The translations under genes and the position numbers were made by a program. From UBA4064 sp050179135 (GTDB lineage Bacteria > Desulfobacterota > Desulfobacteria > Desulfobacterales > Desulfatirhabdiaceae): a DNA stretch of 36,726 bases. Below, piece after piece: positions 17,891-25,063 of this stretch (the first letter of the stretch is position 1; each line of letters starts with the position of its first letter). The stretch covers positions 1 through 36,726 of the forward strand of contig JBFXFK010000032.1 of assembly GCA_050179135.1 (NCBI GenBank), written 5' to 3'. A model generated the notes under the pieces. It was not told where the DNA came from and made no database searches. It was given only the letters and a program-made list of their open reading frames with translations.

Positions 17891-18169
17891 TTAACAACAG
17901 ATATGGCGGATCATGGCTTTCAGGCGTCTAATCTGCCGGTATCGCAGGACCAATTCAACCCATTTCTGCAGGAGAAACGCCGAATCTCTGACCGGTTCAG
18001 TTGGCGTGTCATGCCTGCAGTTCATTTCAGACAATTTGGTTTGAATGTCTGTCCGGGAAGGGTCTTTGTCCAGAAGATATTGGTAAATGTGCCTGGCCTT
18101 ATCTGTAAGACCTTGATTTCTAAAAACATCTGCCATGGTTTCTGTGTAGAATATCTTGTTTTCAATCAT
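17891..18169 (-). CDS. Small TPR-like protein, 92 aa
   Basis: The start is taken as the ATG at 18169, which overlaps the ftsB stop by 8 bases; a longer frame (to 18247) would run deep into ftsB. Residues about 8-45 (FYTETMADVFRNQGLTDKAR, then IYQYLLDKDPSR) look like one tetratricopeptide repeat with the Y-A-Y-P pattern; the C-terminal third is basic (RYRQIRRLK). One repeat would serve for protein contact. The position directly behind ftsB suggests, but does not prove, a cell-envelope role. Confidence 0.65.
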   Translation of the reverse strand: MIENKIFYTETMADVFRNQGLTDKARHIYQYLLDKDPSRTDIQTKLSEMNCRHDTPTEPVRDSAFLLQKWVELVLRYRQIRRLKAMIRHICC

Positions 18170-18515
18170 CCGGATTTCGCCGATTCTGATCCGGCAGGTA
18201 GGGCTGCCGGGAAATATTTGCGTCATGGGGCTTGAACACCAACTCATCTTTTCGAATCAGTCCCAGATCTGTCCTGGCAATGGCTTCGATATACGCCGGG
18301 TCACGTTGCAGCCGTTCAATTTTTCGATACGCCTCGTAATTTTTCAGTCGAAGGGCTTGATTGCTTTGAATCAATGATTCTTTTTTTTGCCGAACCTGTT
18401 GTAATCCGGCAAGACCCCTGTCACCGGAAATAATTAAAAACAGCATCAGGGAAATTAGAAAAATCAATACAAAAATGACAATATTTTCTTTGATGTGTGA
18501 GGCGTTGTGATGCAT
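18162..18515 (-). CDS. ftsB: Septum formation initiator FtsB/DivIC family
   Basis: 117 aa bitopic protein: short cytoplasmic N-terminus, one membrane helix (about residues 12-30, VIFVLIFLISLMLFLIIS), then a coiled coil (about 36-68, LQQVRQKKESLIQSNQALRL) and the family's C-terminal block (DPAYIEAIARTDLGLIRKDELVF). FtsB/DivIC scaffolds the division-site peptidoglycan machinery. It follows the transketolase gene by 35 bases and is the only division scaffold gene next to ftsK in this window. Confidence 0.9.
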   Translation of the reverse strand: MHHNASHIKENIVIFVLIFLISLMLFLIISGDRGLAGLQQVRQKKESLIQSNQALRLKNYEAYRKIERLQRDPAYIEAIARTDLGLIRKDELVFKPHDANISRQPYLPDQNRRNPDD

Positions 18516-18550
18516 GGCTGTTCAGTCATGAAAATGGGTTGCAGGTGCGG

Positions 18551-20443
18551 CTAACCGCCGATTAATTGTGTCAGACATTTTTCGATATCCCGGGTTCCCA
18601 AACCCTGATACGGTATCTGCTCGGCAAGCCCACCCCTTCCTTCGCGACGCGTTCCCAAGGCGCCATAGCGGCAATGAAGACCTTTTTCCAGAAGCCATGT
18701 GCCCATTCTTGAGCCCAGCCCGGTTTTGGCATTCTGGGTCTCCGCAACCAACACTGCCGGACTTTCTCCGATGCGTTTCAGCATATCCGCATCCGGCACA
18801 TTGAGTGTGGTCTTGTTGACCAGTCCGACATGGATGCCTCTGGTTTTGAGTGTTTCAACCACATCGAGACACCGATAGAGCATTTCACCATAGGAGACGA
18901 TATAACCGTCGGTTCCGGTTCGAATCAAATCATCTTTGCCCGGTAAAAAGCGATACCGGTCATCAAAAAAGGGTTTGCCGTTTTCTGCAAGAATATAAGG
19001 TGTTGCAGACCGGGTTGAAAAAATGAAACGCAGCCCGGTTTCATGAAACACCGTATTCAATACGGCTTTCAGTTGGTGGCTGTCCGCAGGAAAATAGAGC
19101 CGGGTCTGATCATTTTCCATCAGTCCATTGTCGGCAAAAAAAATGTTGATGCCAAAATGACAGGTGTTGTCCGCCATGTCATCGACGCCGGCATGAGAAA
19201 AATGAGCCAGAACATTGGCATGGTTGAGTCTGGCCATGGTGATTTCCGAAACAACCATTTCCAGGAATGCAGAAAAGGTTCCAAATACGCCCTGTCTTCC
19301 GATGGATGCGCCAAAGCCTGCCGCTACGGAAAAATTGTTCCGTTCCATGATGCCGCCATGAACATAAATATCCGGGAAGGATTTTCGGACATGGTGAAGT
19401 CCGCAGGAGCCTTCCAGGTCCGAATCAACTACCAGAATCTGATCTTTTGGATTTTCCAGGGCCTGAATCAGTTCACAAAGATATTTTCCAAAATCATCCC
19501 GGTTTTTGGCCATTTCCGGTGTGCTGCCCAAATGGACCGGCGCAACGGATTTGGGCGCTTTTTCAGCCAGCATGTCGGCGGCTTCTATCCATCCTTTGCC
19601 ACGCAGATAGGAAATGGCATTGGAAACCGGAATCACATCATGACCTTTCGGAGAGCCTTCGATGCCGTCAACAGAAGGCGCCATTTTTCGGCGGTTGATC
19701 AGGGCCGACGGCCCCGGCTGACCAAGTGCGGTTTGTATTCTGGAAAACAGAACGGAAATGTTTTCGCCATCCCCGGCATCAACCCGGATACCATGACCCG
19801 CCAGGGTTTTTCCCACATCAAATCCCTTCATATACTGACTGGGATGACCGGCAATGGTGACATCGTTGTCATCGATCATCAGTTTGACCGAAAGATTTCG
19901 TGATACGGCATAGCGTGCGGCCTCGGCATCGCCGCCTTCCTGCTGGGATCCGTCACTTCCGAACAGAATCACGGTTTGACCGGGGTGGGCTTCTGCAACG
20001 CCATTGACATAACTCCACAGGTGACCCAGTCTGCCGGAGCTGAAAAAAATACCTTTTTTATCGTTTCGTTCGGGATGGCCATACAGATCCTTGTCAAATT
20101 CCCGGTAATGCAGCAGTTCAGTAGCTGGAATAAACCCATTGAGAGCGGCCAGAATATATTGCGCGGCCACCCGGTGGCCGGCTTCATCAAAGCAGACCGG
20201 GAATATGGATGGGTTGCCTTTCATCAATCCATCCAGAATCAGGAGTTCGGGAACAATGTCGTATGCTCCCCCGGTATGGCCGCCCAGGCCTTTTTTATTG
20301 GCAAATGCGGTAAAGAAAACAATGCTGTCCCGTACAAGAGCGATATTGTTTTCAAGTTGTTGCAACTGCTCCGGCGTTGGTGTGGGTTGATCAGAATCAA
20401 ACGACAAGGGAATGTAGCGGGTCAAATCAATGGGAAACGTCAT
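18551..20443 (-). CDS. Transketolase-family protein (divergent)
   Basis: 630 aa with both halves of transketolase in one chain. The thiamine-diphosphate site is seen as GSDGSQQEGG...DDND (162-193), and the catalytic-type glutamate as GGIMERNNFSVAAGFG (E367). The usual GEDGPTHQP region is replaced by HAGVDDMADNTCHFG (418-431), and the early GHPG motif by GGHTGGAYD, so it is not a textbook TktA and may have different sugar preference. ATG at 20443 has AAAGGAC before it. Only about 40 bases separate the start from MITE-like copy A, so the promoter of this gene run may lie in or have been displaced by the repeat. Confidence 0.85.
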   Translation of the reverse strand: MTFPIDLTRYIPLSFDSDQPTPTPEQLQQLENNIALVRDSIVFFTAFANKKGLGGHTGGAYDIVPELLILDGLMKGNPSIFPVCFDEAGHRVAAQYILAALNGFIPATELLHYREFDKDLYGHPERNDKKGIFFSSGRLGHLWSYVNGVAEAHPGQTVILFGSDGSQQEGGDAEAARYAVSRNLSVKLMIDDNDVTIAGHPSQYMKGFDVGKTLAGHGIRVDAGDGENISVLFSRIQTALGQPGPSALINRRKMAPSVDGIEGSPKGHDVIPVSNAISYLRGKGWIEAADMLAEKAPKSVAPVHLGSTPEMAKNRDDFGKYLCELIQALENPKDQILVVDSDLEGSCGLHHVRKSFPDIYVHGGIMERNNFSVAAGFGASIGRQGVFGTFSAFLEMVVSEITMARLNHANVLAHFSHAGVDDMADNTCHFGINIFFADNGLMENDQTRLYFPADSHQLKAVLNTVFHETGLRFIFSTRSATPYILAENGKPFFDDRYRFLPGKDDLIRTGTDGYIVSYGEMLYRCLDVVETLKTRGIHVGLVNKTTLNVPDADMLKRIGESPAVLVAETQNAKTGLGSRMGTWLLEKGLHCRYGALGTRREGRGGLAEQIPYQGLGTRDIEKCLTQLIGG

Positions 20444-20483
20444 TAAATCTGTCCTTTGTAAGAATCGAGTTGCTGCCTGAAAG

Positions 20484-20596
20484 CGCTATCGCTTTCCAGA
20501 TAAAGATTTTGGGCGCGTTATCGGTCGGGGATGGCCGACAAAGGCCTATCCCCTCCCCCCCGCCTTCCCGAAATCATTATCTGAAACGCTATAGCG
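20484..20596 (+). mobile_element. MITE-like palindromic repeat, copy A (~113 bp)
   Basis: The ends are imperfect inverted repeats: left GCTTTCCAGATAAAGATTTTGGG-type arm (20491-20513) and right arm which reads GCGTTTCAGATAATGATTTCGG on the other strand. The interior includes GTTATCGGTCGGGGATGGCC (20517-20536), identical in inverted orientation to 21050-21069 (copy B), and GCCTATCCCCTCCCC, also shared with B. It has no coding capacity. It lies over the 3' end of the small minus-strand gene at 20971 and supplies its last codons. Confidence 0.85.
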
Positions 20597-20971
20597 ACTG
20601 GATGAAAAAGAAAATTCTGTTATGGAAAACGTATGTAATTGTTTTTGGTTTTGGGAATCCATTCGGTGATACAAAAATACATGGGGGCTGGAATTCTCAC
20701 CATCCATCGGTGTGAGCGGGAGTGGCGGGGGAAAATCGGCGCCATCCGGTGCATTGTTGATGGCGTTGAGTTCCGAAATTCGTCGAATGACATGGGCGGT
20801 TGCTTTTTTGATGATGGTCTGTCGCATGGACTGTGGGGCATCAAAACTGTTTTTGGCCGGACATGCTGTTTCGCCGACACCGGAATGAGAAACAGGTATT
20901 TCGGCAGCACGAATCATCTGAATGCTGAAAACTTTTAAAACATTATGAATCTGATAGGCGGATATCTGCAT
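20546..20971 (-). CDS. Orphan small protein (FlgM-associated/DVU0524-like?), 3' end made by MITE copy A
   Basis: 141 aa from the ATG at 20971, which has an AGGGG ribosome site 6 bases upstream. The N-terminus (MQISAYQIHNVLKVFSIQM) and the block QTIIKKATAHVIRRIS recall, from memory only, the small DVU0524-type proteins found beside flgM; this needs a profile search. The body ends with KQLHTFSITEFSF; the remaining residues (about SRYSVSDNDFGKAGGRG) and the TAG stop are translated repeat sequence from copy A, so the original C-terminus has probably been cut off. No flagellar genes are near. The gene is enclosed by inverted repeats A and B, so it may be a relic or a captured gene. Confidence 0.5.
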   Translation of the reverse strand: MQISAYQIHNVLKVFSIQMIRAAEIPVSHSGVGETACPAKNSFDAPQSMRQTIIKKATAHVIRRISELNAINNAPDGADFPPPLPLTPMDGENSSPHVFLYHRMDSQNQKQLHTFSITEFSFSSSRYSVSDNDFGKAGGRG

Positions 20972-20990
20972 GAATGCCCCTGTTTTCAAG

Positions 20991-21100
20991 CCATAGCGTT
21001 CAAGATATTGATTTTGGGAAGGCAGCAGGGGAGGGGATAGGCGAGTTCAGGCCATCCCCGACCGATAACACACCCAAAATAGTTATCTGGAAAGCTATAT
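20991..21100 (-). mobile_element. MITE-like palindromic repeat, copy B (~110 bp, inverted relative to A)
   Basis: Read on the minus strand it aligns nearly end to end with copy A: TATAGCTTTCCAGATAAC, ATTTTGGG, GTTATCGGTCGGGGATGGCC (21050-21069), GCCTATCCCCTCCCC (21028-21042), CTTCCCAAAATC, then AACGCTATGGC. It lies about 20 bases upstream of the orphan gene start on one side and provides the TAG stop of the Nudix gene on the other. Confidence 0.85.
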
Positions 21101-21580
21101 ATCCCGGATAAATTTTTCATGGCTGTCAAATGCAATCTCGGGGAGAGCGGTCAATTGGAAAAACGCGGTTTCAGACGCATCATCACCGGGGGATGGTGTG
21201 CCCGAGTACCGGGTAACCAGATAACCGACCAGCAATACGGCGCCATATTGCCGGCTGGGATTTGTTCGAACGCCAATCAGTCGATCAATGATGCCGGTTA
21301 TGCCGGTTTCTTCCCGAAGTTCACGCAGGGCAGCCTCCTCCGGATGTTCGCCCATTTCTATAAATCCCCCGGGCAGACACCAGAAACCGCTTTTGGGCGC
21401 CACATTTCTTTTGACCAGCAGGACATCCCGTCGATCATTCAAAACGACCAGACATGAGGCCGGCGTGGGATTTTCATAAATGGTCTGATTGCAGACAGTG
21501 CAGACCAGACGGCTTCTACCCTCAATCCACTTTTTGACCAGCAGCATCCCGCAATAGGGACAGTGACGTTTTTCTTTCAT
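21095..21580 (-). CDS. Nudix hydrolase with N-terminal zinc ribbon
   Basis: 161 aa. A zinc ribbon (C7, C10, C27, C30) precedes the Nudix box at 71-93 (GGFIEMGEHPEEAALRELREETG), matching GX5EX7REUXEEXGU. Such NudC-like/ADP-ribose-type enzymes hydrolyse nucleoside diphosphates linked to another group; the exact substrate is not evident. ATG at 21580 overlaps the stop of the ABM protein as TAATG. The TAG stop lies in the end of repeat copy B, and the C-terminus (KFIRDI) is slightly short for the family, so the tail may be trimmed by the insertion. Confidence 0.9.
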   Translation of the reverse strand: MKEKRHCPYCGMLLVKKWIEGRSRLVCTVCNQTIYENPTPASCLVVLNDRRDVLLVKRNVAPKSGFWCLPGGFIEMGEHPEEAALRELREETGITGIIDRLIGVRTNPSRQYGAVLLVGYLVTRYSGTPSPGDDASETAFFQLTALPEIAFDSHEKFIRDI

Positions 21581-21867
21581 TATGAATAGGTATAAATTTC
21601 GGTTTCAGTCGGAATTCCGGTCAATAAATCAATCTGGCTTTGAATTTCCATTCGGTTCGGGTTGCTGACCCAGTTTTTCCAGTCGTCAATGGTCTGCCAT
21701 GTGCTGATAACCAGATAACTGCCTGGCTCATCATATTTTTTCAACGTTTCACCGGAAATGTAGCCGGACTGATTTACTGCCAGATTTCGAAGTTGTTTGA
21801 GCAAAGGTCCCAGAACGGAAATTTTTTCCGGGGGTACGGTTCGCCGGATCATGATCTTGACTGACAT
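21580..21867 (-). CDS. Antibiotic biosynthesis monooxygenase (ABM) domain protein
   Basis: 95 aa from the ATG at 21867, which has a strong AAGGAGGG site; a longer frame to 21972 lacks one. The single ferredoxin-like ABM domain is visible in SVKIMIRRTVPPEK, SGYISGETLKKYDEPGSYLVISTWQTIDDWKNW. Family members are small cofactor-free oxygenases, heme-degrading enzymes, or proteins of unknown role. In an anaerobe a true monooxygenase is unlikely. It is co-translated with the Nudix gene. Confidence 0.82.
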   Translation of the reverse strand: MSVKIMIRRTVPPEKISVLGPLLKQLRNLAVNQSGYISGETLKKYDEPGSYLVISTWQTIDDWKNWVSNPNRMEIQSQIDLLTGIPTETEIYTYS

Positions 21868-22007
21868 ACGCGGACCCTCCTTTTTGCACGCTGTCTCAGG
21901 GGTTTCATGGTGATTTGGAGATGTCGCAAAAGCAAACACGATTTTGAGCCGCCTTACGCATAACACAGACAAAAATACCAGATAAGCCGGTGGATTCCAA
22001 AACCGTT

Positions 22008-22055
22008 TATAGCTTTCAAGATAAAGATTTTGGGTATGTTATCTTAAAAGCTATA
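22008..22055. mobile_element. MITE-like repeat, miniature copy C (48 bp)
   Basis: Near-perfect palindrome: TATAGCTTTCAAGATAA on the left pairs with TATAGCTTTTAAGATAA on the other strand from the right, with one mismatch in 17. The spacer has the ATTTTGGG signature of copies A and B. It seems to be the two terminal arms without the central segment. Confidence 0.8.
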
Positions 22056-22374
22056 TTAAAGACCAGTGGTTACTATAGGGAATCCCAAGTTGACATGTCA
22101 AGCAAAAATGCCTGAAAAGTCAGAAGGGTATCAATAACCGGATATGGACGGATGGCAACATGTCCGGGGTGGTAATTATTTATATTGCCACTACCCATCC
22201 ATATTTTGGCAGTGCTCCGGCCCACAACCGGCATTGATTTTTCCCGACCGATCTGTGCATTTCCGCCTTGCCGGAGGATTCATCAGCCCGGATTAAAATG
22301 AGAGAGGCTTCATTCCATTCAATTTCGTTTTGACGGGATTGCTGAACACGTTGCAAAGAGAGATCATATTTTTC

Positions 22375-22403
22375 TTGACTTGTCTTTGGGTCTTTTGTAA
22401 ATG
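22375..22403 (+). promoter_or_regulatory. sigma70 promoter of tetR-acyl-CoA dehydrogenase operon
   Basis: TTGACT (22375-22380), 17-base spacer, TAAATG (22398-22403). The -10 box overlaps the palindromic operator that starts at 22401, which suits repression by the encoded TetR protein. Confidence 0.65.
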
Positions 22404-22420
22404 AATGAATATTCATTCAT
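22401..22420. promoter_or_regulatory. FadR-type operator (perfect 20-bp palindrome)
   Basis: ATGAATGAATATTCATTCAT is a perfect 20-bp palindrome. It agrees with the published Bacillus FadR (YsiA) consensus WTGAATGAMTANTCATTCAW at every position. It overlaps the tetR -10 box. A related site lies at 26998-27015. Confidence 0.8.
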
Positions 22421-22438
22421 ATTGAGACCGGATGATTC

Positions 22439-22445
22439 AAGGAGG
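22439..22445 (+). promoter_or_regulatory. Ribosome binding site that fixes the ATC start of tetR
   Basis: AAGGAGG, a full-strength Shine-Dalgarno sequence, ends 5 bases before ATC (22451-22453). An in-frame TGA at 22433-22435 blocks any earlier start, and no ATG, GTG, TTG or CTG lies between. Confidence 0.75.
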
Positions 22446-22450
22446 GCGCT

Positions 22451-23083
22451 ATCAGTACAAGAGACAAAACCAATGATAAATACTATCGAATCCTTGAAGC
22501 GGCTGTCAAGGTTTTTGCCGAGCAGGGTTTTTATCAGTCCACCATATCCCAGATTGCCCGGGAAGCCGGTGTTGCCGATGGAACGATTTATCTGTATTTC
22601 AAAAACAAGGATGATATTCTGGTTCAGTTTTTTACAGACAAGGCCAGGCAGGTATTTGGCCAATTCCGGGAAGAGGTTGCCCGCTCAGGCAATGCCGTAG
22701 AGAAGCTGAGAAATCTGATCCGGCATCATCTAACCGAATTTCAGCGGGATAAAAATATGGCCATTGTATATCAGGCTGAAACCCATCAGAACACCCGGGC
22801 TGTTGAAAACCAGATTCGGGAAATGTCCAAGATGTATCTGGATATTGTTTCGGAAATCGTCGAACAGGGCCAGGCCGACGGAACGATTCGCAAAGATCTG
22901 TATATGAGTCTGGTTAAACGCTTCATATTGGGTGCAGTTGACGAGACCATCAATACCTGGCTGCATTCCGAAGGAAAATACGATCTGGTTTCCATGACCG
23001 ATCCATTGATTGATCTGTTTATTCGGGGGATTGGAAATAATTATTCCGGAACAGCGCCAGATTCTGTTCCCAAACGGTTATAA
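22451..23083 (+). CDS. fadR: TetR-family regulator of fatty-acid degradation (FadR-like), ATC start
   Basis: 210 aa. Starting at ATC the protein reads (M)STRDKTNDKYYRILEAA, then the TetR helix-turn-helix VFAEQGFYQST, ISQIAREAGVADGTIYLYFK at about residues 18-50, and an all-helical ligand domain. The first in-frame ATG is at 22757, after the whole HTH, so a non-AUG start is needed. Strong AAGGAGG 5 bases upstream supports ATC. TetR FadR proteins release DNA on binding long-chain acyl-CoA; the operator at 22401 and the next gene, an acyl-CoA dehydrogenase 26 bases downstream, fit that role. The symbol refers to the TetR-type FadR of Bacillus, not the GntR protein of E. coli. A base error at the start codon is the alternative explanation. 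Confidence 0.85.
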   Translation: MSTRDKTNDKYYRILEAAVKVFAEQGFYQSTISQIAREAGVADGTIYLYFKNKDDILVQFFTDKARQVFGQFREEVARSGNAVEKLRNLIRHHLTEFQRDKNMAIVYQAETHQNTRAVENQIREMSKMYLDIVSEIVEQGQADGTIRKDLYMSLVKRFILGAVDETINTWLHSEGKYDLVSMTDPLIDLFIRGIGNNYSGTAPDSVPKRL

Positions 23084-23109
23084 CATCACATGTTAAGGAG
23101 ATTGTCATT

Positions 23110-24963
23110 ATGGCCCAGATGATTGCAGATCGCCGGGATATCGATTTCGTGCTGCATGAACAGTTACAGATTGAAACACTGAGCAAACATGAACGGTTTG
23201 CCGATTTTAACAAAAAAACCATTGATATGGTGGTTACCGAGGCCAGAAATCTGGCGGTCAAGGAAATTCTGCCGACCCAGAAAATTGGTGATGAAGAAGG
23301 CTGCAAATTTGATGCCGGTGTTGTGACGACTCCGGAAAGTTTTCACCGGATTTATGATCTGGTGAAAGAAGGTGAGTGGGTTGCCATGCCGGAAGATCCG
23401 GAATGGGGTGGTCAGGGAATGCCCAAAACACTGGCTTTGGCAGCAGGGGATTATCTGGTGGGCGCCAATTTTTCCTTCATGATGTATCCGGGCCTGACCC
23501 ATGGCGCGGGGAAGCTGGTGGAGGAATTCGGCACCGAAAAACAAAAACAGCTTTTCCTGAAAAAAATGTACACCGGTGAATGGGCCGGAACCATGCTGTT
23601 GACGGAGCCGCAGGCCGGTTCGGACGTGGGTGCGCTGACATCTACAGCAGTCAAAAATGATGATGGCACGTACTCGATTACCGGAAACAAGATTTTTATT
23701 TCCGGTGGTGAGCATGATCTGGCTGGAAATATCATCCATCCGGTTTTGGCCCGTATCGAGGGCGCGCCTCAGGGAACCCGCGGGATTTCACTGTTTCTGG
23801 TGCCCAAGATATGGGTCAATGATGATGGCAGTCTGGGCGAATTCAATGATGTGGTCTGTACCGGCATCGAAGAGAAGATGGGAATTCACGGAAATGCCAC
23901 CTGCTCACTGACACTGGGCGGAAAAGGGAAGTGTCGGGGGACCCTTCTGGGCGAAGAAAACAAAGGCATGCGCGCCATGTTCCTGATGATGAACGAGGCC
24001 AGACTGCTGGTTGGACTTCAGGGATTTACCTGTGCTTCCAATGCCTATGTCAATGCCGTCAATTATGCCCGGGAAAGAAAACAGGGCAAAAATCTTCTTC
24101 AGGCCATGAATGAAAATGCCGAGGCGGTTGCCATCATTCAGCATCCGGATGTCCGGCGACAGTTGATTCATATGAAAGCGCTTGTGGAGGGCATGAGAAG
24201 CCTGCTGTATTATGTGGGGCTGTGTTCGGACCAGGTCAATATTGCAAAAGATGAGGCTGAAAAAGACAAATATCAGGGATTGATCGAAATTTTGACACCG
24301 GTGGCCAAGGGATATGTGACAGACCGGGCATTTGAGGTTTGCAGTCAGGGCGTTCAGGTTTATGGCGGTTATGGCTATATCCGGGAATATCCCATGGAGC
24401 AGTTGATGCGGGATTGCCGAATCACCATGATTTATGAAGGCACAAATGGCATTCAGGCCATGGATCTTCTGGGACGGAAACTGGGGATGAAAAAAGGCAA
24501 ACCGATCATGGATTTGCTGGGTGAAATTCAAAAGACCACTGCTGCAGCCAAAGCCATACCGGCTCTTCAGGATTATGCTGTTCAGGTTGAAAAAGCGGTT
24601 AACAAGCTGGGTGAAGTGGCCATGCATCTGGGCGCGACAGCCATGTCTCCCAATGTCATGAGCGCCTTTGCATTTGCCCATCCGTTTCTGGATGTCACAG
24701 GTGATGTCATGATGGCATGGATGCTGTTGTGGCGTGCAGTGATTGCCGCAACCCAGATGGAAAAACTGGCCGGAAGTCTTGATGCGGAAGCCAGAAGAAA
24801 AGCGGTTGAGAAAAACAAAAACGCGGCATTCTATGAAGGACAGATTCGCAGCGCAGAGTATTTTATTTATTCAATCCTGCCGGTTACATGGGGCAAAATG
24901 AAAGCGATCACGACAACCAACAGCGCAGCCGTCGATATTCCGGAAGCCGCTTTCGGAGCATAA
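23110..24963 (+). CDS. Acyl-CoA dehydrogenase (long form)
   Basis: 617 aa, the longer acyl-CoA dehydrogenase type with an extra C-terminal helical domain. FAD/substrate motifs include TEPQAGSDVG (165-174), ITGNKIFISGGEHD (190-203), and the catalytic base E443 in MIYEGTNGIQAMDLLGRK. It carries out the first oxidation of beta-oxidation and hands electrons to EtfAB. It has AAGGAG before the ATG and is transcribed with the TetR gene. Chain-length preference cannot be judged from motifs. Its TAA stop touches a heptamer array. Confidence 0.94.
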   Translation: MAQMIADRRDIDFVLHEQLQIETLSKHERFADFNKKTIDMVVTEARNLAVKEILPTQKIGDEEGCKFDAGVVTTPESFHRIYDLVKEGEWVAMPEDPEWGGQGMPKTLALAAGDYLVGANFSFMMYPGLTHGAGKLVEEFGTEKQKQLFLKKMYTGEWAGTMLLTEPQAGSDVGALTSTAVKNDDGTYSITGNKIFISGGEHDLAGNIIHPVLARIEGAPQGTRGISLFLVPKIWVNDDGSLGEFNDVVCTGIEEKMGIHGNATCSLTLGGKGKCRGTLLGEENKGMRAMFLMMNEARLLVGLQGFTCASNAYVNAVNYARERKQGKNLLQAMNENAEAVAIIQHPDVRRQLIHMKALVEGMRSLLYYVGLCSDQVNIAKDEAEKDKYQGLIEILTPVAKGYVTDRAFEVCSQGVQVYGGYGYIREYPMEQLMRDCRITMIYEGTNGIQAMDLLGRKLGMKKGKPIMDLLGEIQKTTAAAKAIPALQDYAVQVEKAVNKLGEVAMHLGATAMSPNVMSAFAFAHPFLDVTGDVMMAWMLLWRAVIAATQMEKLAGSLDAEARRKAVEKNKNAAFYEGQIRSAEYFIYSILPVTWGKMKAITTTNSAAVDIPEAAFGA

Positions 24964-25017
24964 AAATCAGAAGTCAGAATTCAGCAGAAAAGGGTGAAGA
25001 ATTCTGAATTCTGAAAA
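24964..25017. repeat. Heptamer array, NNTCAG type, with inverted units
   Basis: AAATCAG, AAGTCAG, AATTCAG (24964-24984) follow the acyl-CoA dehydrogenase stop immediately. After a spacer, CTGAATT and CTGAAAA (25004-25017) are the same motif inverted. CAGAATTCAG (24975-24984) and CTGAATTCTG (25004-25013) can pair as a 10-bp stem. Confidence 0.75.
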
Positions 25018-25027
25018 CGGATTTTTT

Positions 25028-25057
25028 CGGGTTCCCGGGTGATTATCCGGGAACCCG
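25028..25057. terminator. Perfect 11-bp hairpin between convergent genes
   Basis: CGGGTTCCCGG (25028-25038), 8-base loop, CCGGGAACCCG (25047-25057). It lies between the convergent acyl-CoA dehydrogenase and fadD genes, where a bidirectional terminator is expected. However the TTTTTT tract (25022-25027) precedes the stem on the plus strand and neither strand has a T tract after it, so it is not a standard intrinsic terminator. Confidence 0.5.
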
Positions 25058-25063
25058 CACCTT

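Larger units (their letters stand above)
21868..22450. other. 583-base intergenic region between ABM gene and tetR
   Basis: Holds the ribosome site of the ABM gene, the 48-bp miniature repeat copy C (22008-22055), and the tetR promoter with FadR-type operator (22375-22420). Bases 22056-22374 show no gene I can support: a 78-aa minus-strand frame (22180-22416) begins inside the operator and has no ribosome site. Confidence 0.6.

Noticed and set aside
22180..22416. Minus-strand frame of 78 codons upstream of tetR
   Set aside because: It begins inside the operator palindrome, lacks a Shine-Dalgarno, and shows no motif. Not accepted as a gene without homologues.
22401..22700. Plus-strand ATG frame beginning in the operator (99 codons) as the tetR gene
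   Set aside because: It is out of frame with the TetR helix-turn-helix and its translation has no domain.
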